Source: Citrus sinensis
Lineage: Eukaryota > Streptophyta > Magnoliopsida > Sapindales > Rutaceae
Length of the DNA stretch: 64,000 bases
Direction: 5' to 3'
Assembly: GCF_022201045.2 (NCBI RefSeq)
Contig: NC_068562.1
Span: forward strand, 5,934,001-5,998,000
A model generated the notes under the pieces. The model searched no databases, was not told the DNA's origin, and worked only from the letters and a program-made list of their open reading frames with translations. This document shows, in pieces, positions 11,617 to 24,219 of the stretch (the stretch's first letter is position 1; each line of letters starts with the position of its first letter). A program made the position numbers and the translations under genes.

Positions 11617-12838
11617 GAGGTGTCCAATAACAATATGTTCAAATCTATGATCAGATAATGTAAAAGGGCTTCCTCTATTTTTCACACGAGTAATTAAAAA
11701 ATCATCTTCAAGTATCATCATTCTTGACAATCAACTAACAACATGTACTCTTATCTTTCAAGATTAATTCAACAGGCACTTGTTAATCACTCACTCTTCT
11801 TGCAGCAGGCCTCTTTTCCTTCCCCAACTGGCATAACGGCAATTGTGGTCAAAGAAGTGAAAAGTGGACAGCAACCAGTCATTTTTGGTGCATTATGCTC
11901 ACAGAGGAATTACCACCCAGAGTGTTAACAAAAAAATATACATGTGCAACACATATCATGTTTCGTTAAATATTAACAAATGGATATTGGTCTAAGAAGT
12001 TTTGAGAAGTCCACTCACATTCGAACTTTCTTCTTCGGCTTTCCACAAGATAAATATGAATTGGTTTTTTATCATCTTATATTTTCAGATCAATATGGAA
12101 TTGGAGTCAATCATTTTATAGATTGATCTTTTCCATCTTCCGCAGGAGATACCTCAATGTAAACGTAATTCGATGAGTTTGAGAATAATCTAGAAGAACT
12201 CTAGTTGAGGACAAGTCAAACAACCACCTCAGACCCACTATTCACAATTAACCTAAGCTTTTCTTTTCCTTTACTCTGCCCGTAATGGCTTTTCTACTAT
12301 CCTCCACACATAACAGGACCTTCACAGCCCTTGCATCATATATCTATAGTACAGGTAACTTCGAACTAGAAAGCACATATAAATAGGATTATCAGAGCTC
12401 ATGGAAGTTCAAAACATTACAAGCAACATATAACGACATTTAGTCGATGGACGTATCAGACGTTCTTAAAATAAAATGTGTTCTTATTTTATACTGGGCA
12501 CAATTTTTTTTTTTTTTTAATATTACTTAATCAGCAGGGTCACTTGGAAAAAATGCATTACAGCAGAACATGCTGCGTTCAAACATGCTCATGGGCCAAC
12601 CACCAGGCCTCAAAGACAGCACAGCTTTATCAACTATTTGGAAATCTAGGAGTATATAATTTCATTCAAACTAGCCAGTATAATACTTCCACATATATGA
12701 AGGGACAAAATCAACTAATAAAGGTGCTCACCCAGATTGGCATGTTGACATCCTGTTTGGGGTAGAGGATCTTAGCATAAACTGAGGACGAATACCCCAC
12801 TGAGCAACCCATGTACTTCCACAAGGTATAATGGCCAT
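8474..12838 (-). CDS. Plastid-targeted DnaJ (type I Hsp40) co-chaperone, DJA5/DJA6-like
   Basis: Co-chaperone that delivers clients to stromal Hsp70 and stimulates its ATPase; Arabidopsis DJA5/DJA6 act in plastid iron-sulfur cluster assembly. Seven coding exons on the minus strand: 12838-12732, 10966-10825, 10742-10685, 9819-9777, 9635-9587, 9494-9414 and 9325-8474. They sum to 1332 bp, giving 443 aa, the family's usual length. Residues 1 to about 80 are Ser/Arg-rich, like a transit peptide. The J-domain starts at DYYSVLG (about 84) and contains the HPD triad (SYHPDVNK). A G/M-rich linker (GMGGMGG) follows near 175. Four CxxCxGxG zinc motifs ([32 protein letters not shown]) lie from about residue 227. 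The C-terminal client-binding domain follows. The 1.8-kb first intron holds a (GA)n microsatellite. A 5'-UTR intron (about 12894-13534) is likely. Confidence 0.95.
11581..11612. repeat. (CA)n(GA)n microsatellite in DnaJ intron 1
   Basis: A short CACACACA run is followed directly by about 13 GA units. It lies inside the first coding intron of the minus-strand DnaJ gene and is likely length-polymorphic. Confidence 0.9.
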
Positions 12839-14266
12839 CTAAGTTGTTTTAGCAAGGGAAAAGGGGCTGATCAACTGGCCTAATCTGAGTTTCCTGCAAA
12901 CAGAAGAACATTTTTCAGAAAAGAGCAAGCCAAAAAGAAGAATACAAACATAGTAGAAGTTTAAAAATCAAAATGATAAAACAAAATCCTTTAGAATCTG
13001 GAACAAAATTATTTGCAGCATCTGGATATTGACTAAGACAAATAATTTGTTCGCCAGAAAACAAAAAGATATCAATTGACATCCACAGACTTTATCAAAA
13101 GCAATGCCAATTAAAATGGTAGCTATACTAGTAATCATATTGCTTATTAGCTCAGAAAATTATATTTAATTATTATTTTCCACAACTCACTCACATGCAG
13201 CAAAGCACATTTTCCCAAAATATTAGGGTTTTAATAATTAATACCCCACAACAAGAAAACTTAATAGGCAATTGCACGGGAATAAAATGGCAAAAGAGAC
13301 CTAAATAAGTAAGAAAATAATAGAAACATGAATGACAATAAGCAAAAAAACAGCATTAAATATAAACATAAATTCACACAGTAATTTTTTCAATAACTAC
13401 AGACACAAATTTATGGAAATACGAATATACAGTCCAGAAATGCCGTTAGGTAGTACGTAAACTAAAAAAAAAATAACTTTTTTTTGGGTGACGAAATTAG
13501 GGCAGCTAAAGAGAAGCCATGTTGCAAAACGAACCTGACTGTTGTCGTTTAATCTTATCTTCTCCGTCGTCTCGTTCCCTCTTAAAGGTTTTAGAGAGGG
13601 AGAGCAGCGGAAGAGAAGCGCACGAGCAGTTGGAGGATGAGGCTAGTAGGCTACAACAACTCTCTCAATTTTACTGGAGAACAAAATGTACACACTGATT
13701 AAGGAGGGCTATGATTCTCTGCTTTTTCATTTACTGATTTAGGGTACAGATTCGATGCTCAACCGTTAGATTTAAATTTAACATGGACCGGAGCCGGGCG
13801 GACCGGTGAACCCGGGTCGGAATTAATTAGATAAATATCGTTACTAGAGTCTTCTAATGCACAAATAAATTACTAGAATTTACTTAGAAAAAAAATCAAG
13901 TACGCTCCGCTTATATATATTTAACATTTTGTAATTGGAAATTAATATAATCAATGAAACTAAAAGAAATACAATATATATTTCTTAGCGGTATTGTTTA
14001 TATGGGTAATTAATAGATGAAATATATTTTATATTGATGACATCATAATTAATATATCACATTTTTTTTCTAATATTACATACTTACGTACACAATTTCA
14101 AATAGATATACAAGTGTAAAATTTCAAAGGTTAATTCAAAATTTTAATTTATAAATTTATAAAAACGTGTACTCCCATAACATAAGATGAGGATTAAACA
14201 CTTAATTTTTAAAATAAATAGAGGAATTATTGTCTACGGCCCTATAAAGTTGTTGGTAATGTATTG
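12839..14266. other. 5'-UTR and promoter region of the DnaJ gene
   Basis: On the minus strand, a probable 5'-UTR exon (from about 13640 down to 13535) ends at a CAG|GTTCG donor and joins a second UTR exon (12893-12839) after TTTGCAG, just before the ATG at 12838. Farther out (13780-13830) is a G+C-rich block with GGACCGG and CCCGGGTC motifs, then A+T-rich DNA. No additional gene was recognised. The UTR intron is inferred from splice consensus only. Confidence 0.5.
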
Positions 14267-14275
14267 CTTTGATTA

Positions 14276-14861
14276 GGGTAATTTTTAAAAACCTCCCCTT
14301 AGGTTTGAGGCTATTGCAAGTAGATGGTGAAAATTATTTTATTTGTAAAAGGCCCCCTACCGTTAGTTAAAATTTTCATTGACTAACTGTTGACTTTGAA
14401 AAGATAATATTACCCCCAATATTTACAATTCTAAATATTTATAATTTCATAAGTAATTAAAATAATTATTTTCATCATGATCAAGTTATTGATATTTCCT
14501 TAAAATCTTAAAAAAATAAAATTACAAATCTTAAAATAATTTTTTTAAAGTTTGTAATAAAATTACAAATCTTAATTATTTGATATAAAAATATAATTTT
14601 TTAAAGTTTGTAATAAAATTACAAATCTTAATTATTTGATATAAAAATATAATTTTTTTTAAGTTTGTAATTTTTTTTTAAAGATTTTAAGAAAATTTTA
14701 ACTGACGTAAATTATTATTGGGGGTAATATTATCTTTTTAAAGTCAACAGTTAGTCAATGAAAATTTTAACTAACGGTAGGGGATCTTTTACAAATAAAA
14801 TAATTTTCACCATCTACTTGCAACAGCCTCAAACCTCAGGGGAGGTTTTTAAAAATTACTC
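14276..14861. mobile_element. Mutator-type MITE (586 bp) with an internal tandem duplication
   Basis: The ends are GGGTAATTTTTAAAAACCTC and its inverted counterpart GAGGTTTTTAAAAATTACTC, with extended arms of more than 100 bp (both carry TTTGTAAAAG-type, TAGTTAAAATTTTCATTGAC and AGTTAGTCAATG-type blocks in inverse order). It is bounded by a perfect 9-bp target-site duplication CTTTGATTA (14267-14275 and 14862-14870). The centre contains a 56-bp tandem duplication (14541-14596 and 14597-14652). It is non-coding and probably MULE-derived. Confidence 0.9.
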
Positions 14862-14870
14862 CTTTGATTA

Positions 14871-16394
14871 CAAGTGTGTTTTTGTAAATTTTGTTTAATA
14901 TATATGTTAAGCACGTCACGTGTGATTTTCACAAGATAATTTCGTAATTATTTGACTGCGCTGCCTGCTTTGTATATGTCAATCAAACAAACAGTAGATC
15001 GATACATGTATGTGAACGTGCGACTCAGATTCAGCTCCCCAGGTAAAGTGAGCCCGGCCCGTAGTAACAACTGACTGGCTTAGACTTTTGTGTTACTTTA
15101 GTCTTTGGGCAGCTATTGCCTGTAGACATGATTGACATTTGCTTGCCTCAGGCTGAGTCAGGCTGTACAAACTACAAAGGGCTTCAATGGGCCAAGCCCA
15201 ATCCTTTACGTTTTATTTTCTTTTTTTTTTTATTCCGACAACTGTCTTCTATCTGTAACTACAACAAATTATTAAATAATAAAATTAACTCACTCATCTG
15301 ACTAGACCTTAAGGAAGATTGTTTTCTACTATTAGAACTAGACCTTAACTTCCCACTAAAAAGTATACACCTTAGTTAAAAATTCTCTTTTTATATGAAC
15401 TTTTAAACTTATAACGCCTCGTATATGTTTATATATTGTAAATTTTTTTATTAAGTATATAACAGATTCTTCTTCTAAATTTTTAAACGCGATGGAATCG
15501 AACACCCCCACTTTTTTCCTGAACAAAGGTTGGTAAATGGTGATCTCTATATACGAGCTTCTGAAATCCAATTGACTAGAAATCAGAGCAAACGATGGCT
15601 TAAGCTATCAATAATTCAGAACTGTACATATGCTTTTGAAGATACACATATATATTCGTGGAGATAATAATGGCATATATTCGCTCTTAAACACTCGCAA
15701 AAAGTACATTAAATATGTGTTTGAGAAGTTATTCCAACCTTCTCTTAGAATACTATAATCAGATTTGAGTGGTGCTGTAAATCAAGTTTGAACTAATAAA
15801 TCCATTCGGTGACTATTAATCCTAAGTACTAGTGTCGCTTGATTTTTATCTTAACCCGACACCGTGTAAGACACGGGAGGCTGGAAAAAATGCTTCGAAA
15901 GTCCTTTTGAGACACATATGAAGTAGTAAACAAATTAACCAGTTTGCTGCCTATAGATATAGTTATTTAAAGATAAAGTATTAACTAATGAGTTCTATTA
16001 AGGCATGTCTTGAGAGCATATACGTAATGCTTATTTTGAGACTTGCTTAAGATATTTGCTATTTAAATTCAAAAATCTCACTGCACCATGTACATTAATT
16101 TATTTGTATAATTGTATGTTCTGATATTTGCTATTTAAATTCATCCCCCCCCCCCCCCCCCAACCCCCCCAAAAAAAAAGAAGTTAAAGTTGTGGATTGT
16201 TTAACTGGTCATGTAAGACAGAAAATTACTCTCTACTGTTTACATTCACTGTTACCTAATGAAGTCAATATTCCTTTAAGAAACTTAGAAGTTAATCAAA
16301 AATCACTACATGACAGCATAAGCATCTACTTTAACCTTTCTAGCTAGCTAGAGATAACAAGAGATGAGCAAAACCAAAGCACTCAGCAGAATCA
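14871..16394. other. Intergenic region upstream of the WAK-like gene
   Basis: A+T-rich with no credible gene. A long C tract (about 17 C, then AA and more C, then a run of A) begins at about 16145, some 230 bp upstream of the next gene's start codon. It could fold as a G-quadruplex or i-motif, or it could be a length-unstable tract. The last 60 bp (about 16335-16394) probably belong to the leader of the next gene. Confidence 0.4.
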
Positions 16395-17665
16395 ATGGCA
16401 ATCCTGTTTTCCTTCTTCATCTTCCTCCTCCTCTCCCTCTCTCCCCCACAGCGCACGTTAGCCGGGGACCAATCCTGCCGCCCAACCTGCGGCTCACTAA
16501 AGCTCAAGTACCCTTTCGGCAGCGGATACGGCTGCGGCTCCCCACGGTTCCACCCCTTCGTAACGTGCGAACCCACCTCAAACCAACTCACCCTCACAAC
16601 CCACACTGGCTCATATCCTGTAACTTCCATATCCTACGCCACCTCAACCTTAACCATCACGCCGCCCTATATGTCAACATGCAACTCCATGCAACAGTCA
16701 CCCAATCTGGGCCTTGATTGGACCAGCCCGTTTCAGCTCGGCCCATCAACTTTCCTCCTCCTCTCATGCCCCTCACCGACCTGCTCCCTAGCCATCAACG
16801 GCTCCCCTGTCTGTGACTCTTCATCCTCCCACCTCTGTGACTCCATTTACACGTGTCCCTCCGTCACCGGCCTCGGACTGCCGATGTTTCCGCCGAGCAA
16901 CACGTGTTGTGTTTACTCTCCCGCAAATTTTAACAGCAAAGGTGAATTGGACCTGCGGTCGTTGAAATGTGAAGGATACACGTCGATTGTGTCTCTCCAG
17001 GATTATCCGACAGACCCGAACCAGTGGCAATACGGGGTTTTGCTGAAGTACGCAAACGGAGCTTTTGATATTTATGACATCGATAATAAATGCAACGCCT
17101 GCGAGGAGAGTGGCGGTGTATGCGGATACGCTCCTCCCGGTAACTCTTTTATTTGCGCGTGTGATATTGGTTACAATACAACGACCCAGTGCCGTAACTT
17201 CTTCAACAACGATCAGGAGCAAGAGATTTTTTGGAGCTCCGCGTCGTTACAGATCTGTAAGTGTTTTATTAAATTATATTAACTGCATATGCAAAAGGTG
17301 TGTGGATGAGCCCCGGAACAGCAGATGCTTTGCATGCCAGAACCGGTATTGCAAAACCACGTCAGTTTTTGTTATTCATAGGGGAATATGCCAAAGTGAT
17401 TTGTCTTTTACCATAAAGACGTTTTCATTCTAGGACGTGAGATTATATATATATATATATATATAATAAATAAATAAAAGGCCGTGGGGAATGCATATAT
17501 ATGTATGTAATTAGTTGCTAATTACCGCGTTTCTGTTCTAACTTTAAAGCACGGCAGCTAAATTGTTGACTTCTAAATTGACTTCAATTTGAATTTATAT
17601 GTTTGATTCATGTTACAGGGAAGAAGTGGTTTTGGATTTTGGCTGGTTTAATTCTAATCATCTAG
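16395..17665 (+). CDS. Wall-associated-kinase-like galacturonan-binding-domain protein without kinase
   Basis: Secreted or membrane-anchored Cys-rich protein of the GUB_WAK_bind type, which in wall-associated kinases is the pectin-binding extracellular part. Exon 1 is 16395-17256 and exon 2 is 17619-17665; the split codon gives ...SASLQI-WKKWFW..., 302 aa in all. Residues 1-23 form a signal peptide (AILFSFFIFLLLSLS), followed by CRPTCGSLKLKYPFGSGYGCG, the classic WAK N-terminal motif, and many paired cysteines including a CNACEESGGVCGY cluster near 235. The short C-terminal hydrophobic stretch (WFWILAGLILII) replaces the transmembrane/kinase part. It resembles the Arabidopsis kinase-less proteins of the At3g17350 type (from memory). 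The start is chosen for the signal peptide; an out-of-frame ATG lies upstream at 16364. Confidence 0.88.
17442..17466. repeat. (TA)n microsatellite in the intron of the WAK-like gene
   Basis: About 11-12 TA units within the single intron of the WAK-like gene, followed by AATAAATAAATAAA. Confidence 0.85.
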
Positions 17666-19284
17666 CAGCTTTCGGAGCAGGACTGCAGGAGATATCGGCT
17701 GATGAGTACAGTCTGTAAAATGTAAATCTTAAGCTTGAAGTGGTTTTGTTTTTGTATGGAGAAGTTATCAATCAGCCGAAATTGGTAATGTTTGCAAAAT
17801 AGAAATAAGAAATGATCGCCATTCTTGTGATTCACAATTAAGTAAGCATAATGAATCAAGATCCTCTCATTATCTGTTCTTCTTTTTTTTGAGTAAATTT
17901 GATTGATGTGATTGAAAATTAATAAATTAAAAAGTAAAGGTAATTAAATCTTAATTATATATTAAGACTAAAAGACAAATTGTTCTGTAAAAGATTAAGA
18001 GAGCTCAGATCATGAAAATATCTTAATATGTAATGAAAAAGTAATTAACGATTATCATGTGCAACACATCTCATAGAAAGTCCTAGTGAAAAGAGATTTT
18101 TTTAATTTTTCACCATGACACAGTAAATTTGAATATTTGATTAGGTATGAAATAAAGGCCAATCCTTAAAATCTGGAAGAAATGAAGAAAAGAAAGACAC
18201 AGTTCTGGTTGATCTTCCCCTTGCTCTATAGTAATGCCGCCGGGGTTACATATGATAAGCTGGAATAAAGTTATTCCTTTCTTGGTGAGACTAGCTAGAG
18301 ATTCTCCGCTTCTTATATTCTCAATTATGCAATTGATTTGGTGAAGTATCATCTACCCAAAAGCAACAAGCATACTGCCTTACCACTTGAAGAAAATCTA
18401 ACACACATAATAATCTACTCTTTACCAGCTTCTAATTGTGTCGATTGCCCTTTCTCTTGTTAGAATTACTGTACATAGAAATTAATAATCCAGGTTTCAG
18501 AAACAATTTACATGCTAAGTTTGGGCTTTGTAAGACGCCAAATATCCATATAATGCCCAAGGGGTTGATTCATGGTTCATAACTGTTTCTTGACAATATG
18601 TCAATATTCCTGATGCTATATTTTTCCAAGGCAGGTCAATTTCGTTGTTAATGGTGAGATTATGAATTCAGATTAAAGAAAAAAATTCTGTCCACAAACA
18701 AACTATTGGCGTAAGAAGCTCCAGTTAATCATACATTTTGATAGGCAAATGAGATGCTTAATTAATAAAGCAGTGCTCAATACATTAAACAAAGCAATAG
18801 AAGGTAAACGGCCTTAAGGGTTAAGAGAGATATCTGATTTCAGGAATTCCACAAGAATTGATCAAAGATTAATCATGAGCAACCAAATATGTGTAAACAA
18901 TCGGGAGAAAAAAGAATAGTAGTTCCTCGTATAATTCAATGCAGAAAATAGCATTTCTCCAAAAACAAATGACCACCATTCATGAGGACAAAAGAAGTGG
19001 ATACCAGCCTATTAATATATCATCATTTGATGAAACATATCAAACCCAAGGGTTCATGTAGCTAAATAGCTTGTTTTCTCAGAAAATGTCCTATTTTCTA
19101 TAATAATTTAACAATTCTATATCTTCTAAATGTACAAATGCAAACCTTTACAGACTTCAAAGAGGTAATGTTATCCACACACTATATATATAGATATAGA
19201 TATAGATATATATCTCACAATCTAGGCTCAGCTAACAATTGGGCAAACTCCTTAATTCTGTTTTCATTTTTCTTGGCATACCTT
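17666..19284. other. Convergent intergenic region
   Basis: Lies between the 3' ends of the WAK-like gene (+) and the alpha/beta hydrolase (-). It holds the presumed 3'-UTRs, A+T-rich DNA and a TATATAGATATAGATATAGA simple-repeat stretch at about 19180-19215. No gene was recognised. Confidence 0.4.
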
Positions 19285-21522
19285 TCAATCTAACTTGCGG
19301 TCATTGCTGTGATTTCCGTTCTTAGATTGAGGAAGTTGATCAGTGAGGAAAGCTTTCATGGATTTGTACATTTCTTTTGGCTTCTCCATATTGACTGCAT
19401 GTCCAACTTTCTTTAAAATTTTTAACTCTGCATTGTCACCCAAGTGCCTGTAGTGTAATAGAAAGCCATCATAAAAAAATTTTAAAAAAAAAAGTTAAAA
19501 AACAATTCACAAGGCAGAGATATCACACAAAACTCACTTGGTTTGAAGAAAAGATGAAAATAAGCAAGGAGCTTCAAGTGGCTAAAATAAAATAAATACA
19601 TGTGTGTGTGTGTGTATTTTATTCATTTCATTTACAGGAAATAGGTAAAAGGTCCAAGCCAGTTAAGATGGTTTTTATATTTGGAAGATATTCTGTCAAA
19701 AAATCATTTCTCTACACAAAAATGTAAAATGCCAAAACCCTGTACTAAGCGTGTCAAGTAGTTGAGAGTAACCTTTTTAATCTGTGAGCCAATTCCACTG
19801 GGAATACCTGGTCATGTTCTCCCCAGATAATAAGAGTAGGCTGCAAAATGGAGAAAGTAAATGCCTATCAGAAGATGCCAAGAATTAAGGAAGAAAAATG
19901 AAGATTTCAAAATAGTCAAAATTACTTAAGGCTGAAATTTTTGACAAATGTATTAAGATGTGGAAATAACCTGGGTTATCTTGGGAAGATCAGAGAGTTT
20001 TCTTCCCTTAAATAATAATGCCTCAATCAACTCGTTCCTCTCCTTAAGGTATGTCGTATACATAACCTGCACAAAATCAAAAATTCACAAAACAGAAGTC
20101 AGGCAAAACAGAACAGGGAATATAGTAAATCAATAATAGCGGACTTCCAAACATGTAAACGGCACCAATCAAAAGGAAAACATGCTTTCTTGATCTTGAT
20201 GACTAAAACTTCTCCACAGACAGTAATTTAAATGAATTGTACTTGGAAATTGAACACTTGTTGACCTTTAATTGTCAGTTTACGAAAGCTTATCACAGAC
20301 ATAAATATTAATGAGAAAGGGAACGAACTTCTTGAAGATCTTTTAACAAGGTAAAAATGATGTCGTCTGTTATACAAGTAATTATCTGGTCATCAAAGAG
20401 CCTAGCAAAAAGGATTACAGCAAATGTTGCCAGAAAAAAGCACAGTAATATAGGACACATTAGCAGTTTATGTCTGTCATACAACTCCAAGATGCTTCAG
20501 GCTAGTTTTGCTTTTATGATTTTCAGACCTTAATTACATCTAATCACTTGGCTGCTAACACAATAAAACCCAAAAAAGCTAACCTCTTTTCATCTGATTA
20601 CAGTTCCAATTTCTAAACTATATTGATCCCATAAGTGACGTTGCTCATTTCAGGAAGCACACTAGCGCACATGAAGCAAGCAATCATGCAGGGGTCGGGA
20701 ATGAAGTTGAAGTGTTGGATCAACAAAGCAGTGCCGTGTGCTACTGTAATTGATTACGGAACCTCTCAGGTTTTATTTAATACTAAATAGAATATTTGAA
20801 AAAATAAATAAAAATCAGTAATTAATTTAATAAATCCAAAATAAAAATGAAACAAATTTGAAATTTGGGAAATGAAAAGAAAACTACTCAGTACTTACGC
20901 CGATAAAATCACGGAAGAAACAGGAAGGGATACTTTTAGGGGGCTTGTAGAAGGTTAACTTCAACAGCTGCCTCACTTTCTCGGGTCTCTGAGGGAACAA
21001 AATCTCGGCAGCTTCGTTAATGTTCATAACCTTAAACAACCCGTCATCCATGTCCTTTTCCTCCATGCACACCCCGGCGCATATTAGCACCACCCGCCCA
21101 ACCTTCTCCCTAAACTGTGCCGCCATGCTGTAGCCCACGAACCCCCCGTAGCTCATCCCGACGACGTGCGTCTTGGCGACGCCGTGGGCGTCGAGAAGGC
21201 CCATCACGCACCGCGCCTGGAAAGACTCGGACCGGTCCGGCCGGGAGGTGTAGGAGTCGCCGAAGAACAGCAGGTCGGGAACGTAGACGTTGAACTTGGA
21301 GATTAAAGGAGAAATGAAGTCGGCCCATTGCCACATTGCGTTGGCGCCGATGCCGTGGATGAGACAGAGATTTGGCTTGTTTTGTTTGTGCGTCTTGGGG
21401 ACCCAGCAGTGCATGACCGTGCCCTCTCCCAGATCGACGGTCGAGGATTTGAGACCGGAGTGAGCGAAGCTGTAGCGATAACAAGAGTTTCTTGCTGCAG
21501 TGAAGCTGAAACACTTGGCCAT
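19285..21522 (-). CDS. Alpha/beta-hydrolase-fold protein
   Basis: Serine hydrolase-like protein; the substrate is unknown. Minus-strand exons: 21522-20899, 20066-19971, 19840-19773 and 19447-19285, summing to 951 bp and 316 aa. The oxyanion region is HGIG (56-59). The nucleophile elbow is GMSYGG with Ser124. The acid is Asp250 in GEHD, and the base is His279 in VGHAVNMEKP, so the triad is complete. Short exons 2-4 keep the frame across consensus junctions. It resembles the Arabidopsis At2g18360/At4g36610 group (from memory), whose roles are poorly defined. There is no clear signal peptide; the N-terminus (MAKCFSFTAARN) is short and Arg-containing. Exon 1 is noticeably G+C-richer than its surroundings. 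Confidence 0.92.
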
Positions 21523-23213
21523 TATCTGCCAGAAGAATCTGAGTCTTTGTCTTTTTCTTTTTTCTTTTTGGGTACCTTTTTTCTGAGAAGTTGTCGATCA
21601 GTGATACAATGAACAAAACCAAGTGTTCTAATCAGAGCATTTAAAGCAGAAGAGAAATTATGGAAGTAAAAGACTGTGTGGGCGCAAATACAACTTGTGC
21701 GACAAAGAAAGATAGAAAAATTTACATCGACTCACTGGACCGTATTTGTAATAATGTCTTGCCATACATAAAACATTAATGTGAAGTAAGCCAGTAGTTT
21801 AAAGTGTGGTGGTTGGAACGTATCCTCATAATTGCGAGATTATGAGTTTAAACTCCTATAATAAATTTATAAAATTTTATTAATTATGTAATATTTAGTT
21901 CGATTTTGCACAATAGATATATAAAATTTATAAATTAATTTCCGTAATTATTTAATTATAAAATATTTATAAATTAATTTTAATAATTATCTGATCATAA
22001 ATATTAACGTACTCATCTCATAAAATATGAATTATAATTAAAAAAAAAGTGAAAAAACTTTATACGTAACTTCATAATTGCTGCATTATTGGTAAGTTAA
22101 AAATACATGCATATGCACTAATTTTGTGCTCCCACACTTTTTTATTTTACTAATTGGTCAGTTTCAAATTAATATTTATGTTTTAAAATTAAATTAAGGA
22201 GACAGTAATAACCAATTCGTCTTATTTTGAATCTCTTTCACGAACAAAATTCTCTCCAACAAAAGTAATCGATTGTTCTTTGTTTCTAAAGGACGAAAGC
22301 TGCCTTGGCATAAGATTCTTTGAGTAAGCAGTTTATTCAACTATTTTCACCTTCTAGAAAATGATTTTTTAAAATTATAACGTTGAGAAAAAAAAATTGA
22401 AATTTTTAGATTAAAAAATAATTTTAGACCACAAGTTCATGTCTGGCGGCCTAGATTCTGGAATCTGGATAAATGGGTTAGGCTTGATTGGCCCCTTTAT
22501 ATATTTTGCATTTTGTTTATACAAAAATGGACGGCCAGCAAAATCTTTCTATCTCAATTTGATTATTATTTGTTTAGGGGAAAATAATTATTTAAAAGAA
22601 AGAAAGGAAAGACAAAAAAAGCGAGGGTTGTTGTCTTGTTGTTGAGCTACAACCAATGGGGATCAAAGAAGTAGAGCCAGCTCATCGGTTCCTGTGTCAG
22701 CTTTTAATAATTTCTTTTTATGGAACCATTAGATAATTGGTTCATTTCTAAAATAAAATAAAATAAAAATAAAACATTGCAGAGAGCGCCTAATAAATTT
22801 TGGACAGCGTACAGTAAGAGTTGTGCAGTTTTGACCATTTAAAATTAAAAAAGGAATACGGGTATTGCAGTTATTGTGGACTGCGGTTCTATTGGCTCGA
22901 CTTTATGGGAATGAGACAATGAGTCCTGTTTTTTGTGTACTCTAATATTTTACGAATTGATGCGTGGATGAGATCTTTAATTTAATATAATAACTATTTA
23001 TACGATGATTTTTTAAAGTAAATAAATAAATATATATATATATATATTATAATATTATTTATTTATTATATAACTCATATAATATTTTGATATATTTTAA
23101 AATTTTTCGTACTTAATTGTGATAAATTATCACCCGATCACTTCAACTTTATCAAAATTACAAGTCTATCTAAGAATTTACTTAATGTGCATTATTTTGT
23201 TTTGGTTGGTTCA
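21523..23213. other. 5' flank of the hydrolase gene and intergenic DNA
   Basis: The first 100 bp are the probable leader and promoter of the minus-strand hydrolase. At about 21795-21880 there is a tRNA-like stretch (GTGGTTGGAACG ... GAGTTTAAACTCC) that could be a decayed SINE head, but the boxes are poor. The rest is A+T-rich, with a (TA)n run at 23031-23048. No gene was recognised. Confidence 0.35.
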
Positions 23214-23221
23214 GTTCAAAA

Positions 23222-24211
23222 TAAGGATGGCAATGGGGTGGGGTGGGGGTGGGGAGGCCTACCCCATTCCCCACCCCATAAAAAATTTTACCCCTATTCT
23301 CCAATATATTTAGTGGGGTGGGGATGGGGAAGTCATTCCCATATGGGAAATGACTTCCCCATCCCCACCTCATTCCATATTTACTTATTTAATTATTTTT
23401 ATAATAAGTATGAATACATAATTTCAATAAATAAAAAATTAGAGACTTAAATAAAATAAAATCATCACCATTTTATAAAGTATTTAAATTATTGAAAAAA
23501 ACTTCGAAAGTTTGAAACAATATCTTGAAATAATATCAAAACTACAAAATGTTTGGATAAATAATAACTAAAAGAACAAAAATGTATAGAAAATGTTTCA
23601 AATCCTTCTTTCTTTGGCTTCATCTTCTCTTTATCATATTCATATAGCCTATGATTGTCACTTTAATCCTGCAATATCAAATAATAAAATTAATTACAAG
23701 CCAAGATAAAAATAAGCATTAAATTGCATATTTGCATATACTTTCGTATGTCAAGTCAAGATCAAGCTATAATTAAAGTATTAGCGTATAGTAAAATATT
23801 TTCAACTTACTGAACTTTGCCGAAAATTGTTGAAGAATGAGGTTGGATTTGTTTGAAGGAATCAAAGTAGCGGCAGTTAGGAGAGAAAAGAAAAAAATAA
23901 TATTGTTTAGGGTTAAGTAGGAATTGTATTTTAGGAATTTTTTTAATTATAATATATTTATTAATCTATATTAGTTAAAAAATACTAATTAATATTTTAA
24001 TTACTAAAAAATTAGCAAATAAAATTTAAAAATATTTTCATATAATGGGGATTGGGGTGGGGAGTGCAAAACCAAACCCCACCTCATTAATGATTTGGGG
24101 ATTATTTTTCATCCATTCCCCACCCCATTCCCCAAAAATTATTTAAAATTCACCCCATATGGGGCGAGGCCCCATGGGGCTCCAAACCCATGGGGAGTTT
24201 TGCCATCCCTA
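23222..24211 (-). mobile_element. hAT-type MITE, copy 2 (990 bp, inverted relative to copy 1)
   Basis: The ends are TAAGGATGGCAA and TTGCCATCCCTA-like (TTTTGCCATCCCTA), flanked by a perfect 8-bp target-site duplication GTTCAAAA (23214-23221 and 24212-24219). It shares the CCCCATGGGG and GGGTGGGG subterminal blocks and A+T-rich interior of the copy at 3328-3947, in reverse orientation, plus about 370 bp of extra internal sequence (around 23580-23950). It is non-coding, so it depends on a transposase elsewhere. Confidence 0.9.
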
Positions 24212-24219
24212 GTTCAAAA

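Noticed and set aside
21795-21880. tRNA-like A/B box arrangement suggesting a SINE
   Set aside because: The B box is degenerate (GAGTTTAAACTCC), no tail or target duplication could be defined, and one copy is not enough to call a family. A similar weak stretch at 47375-47455 was rejected for the same reason.
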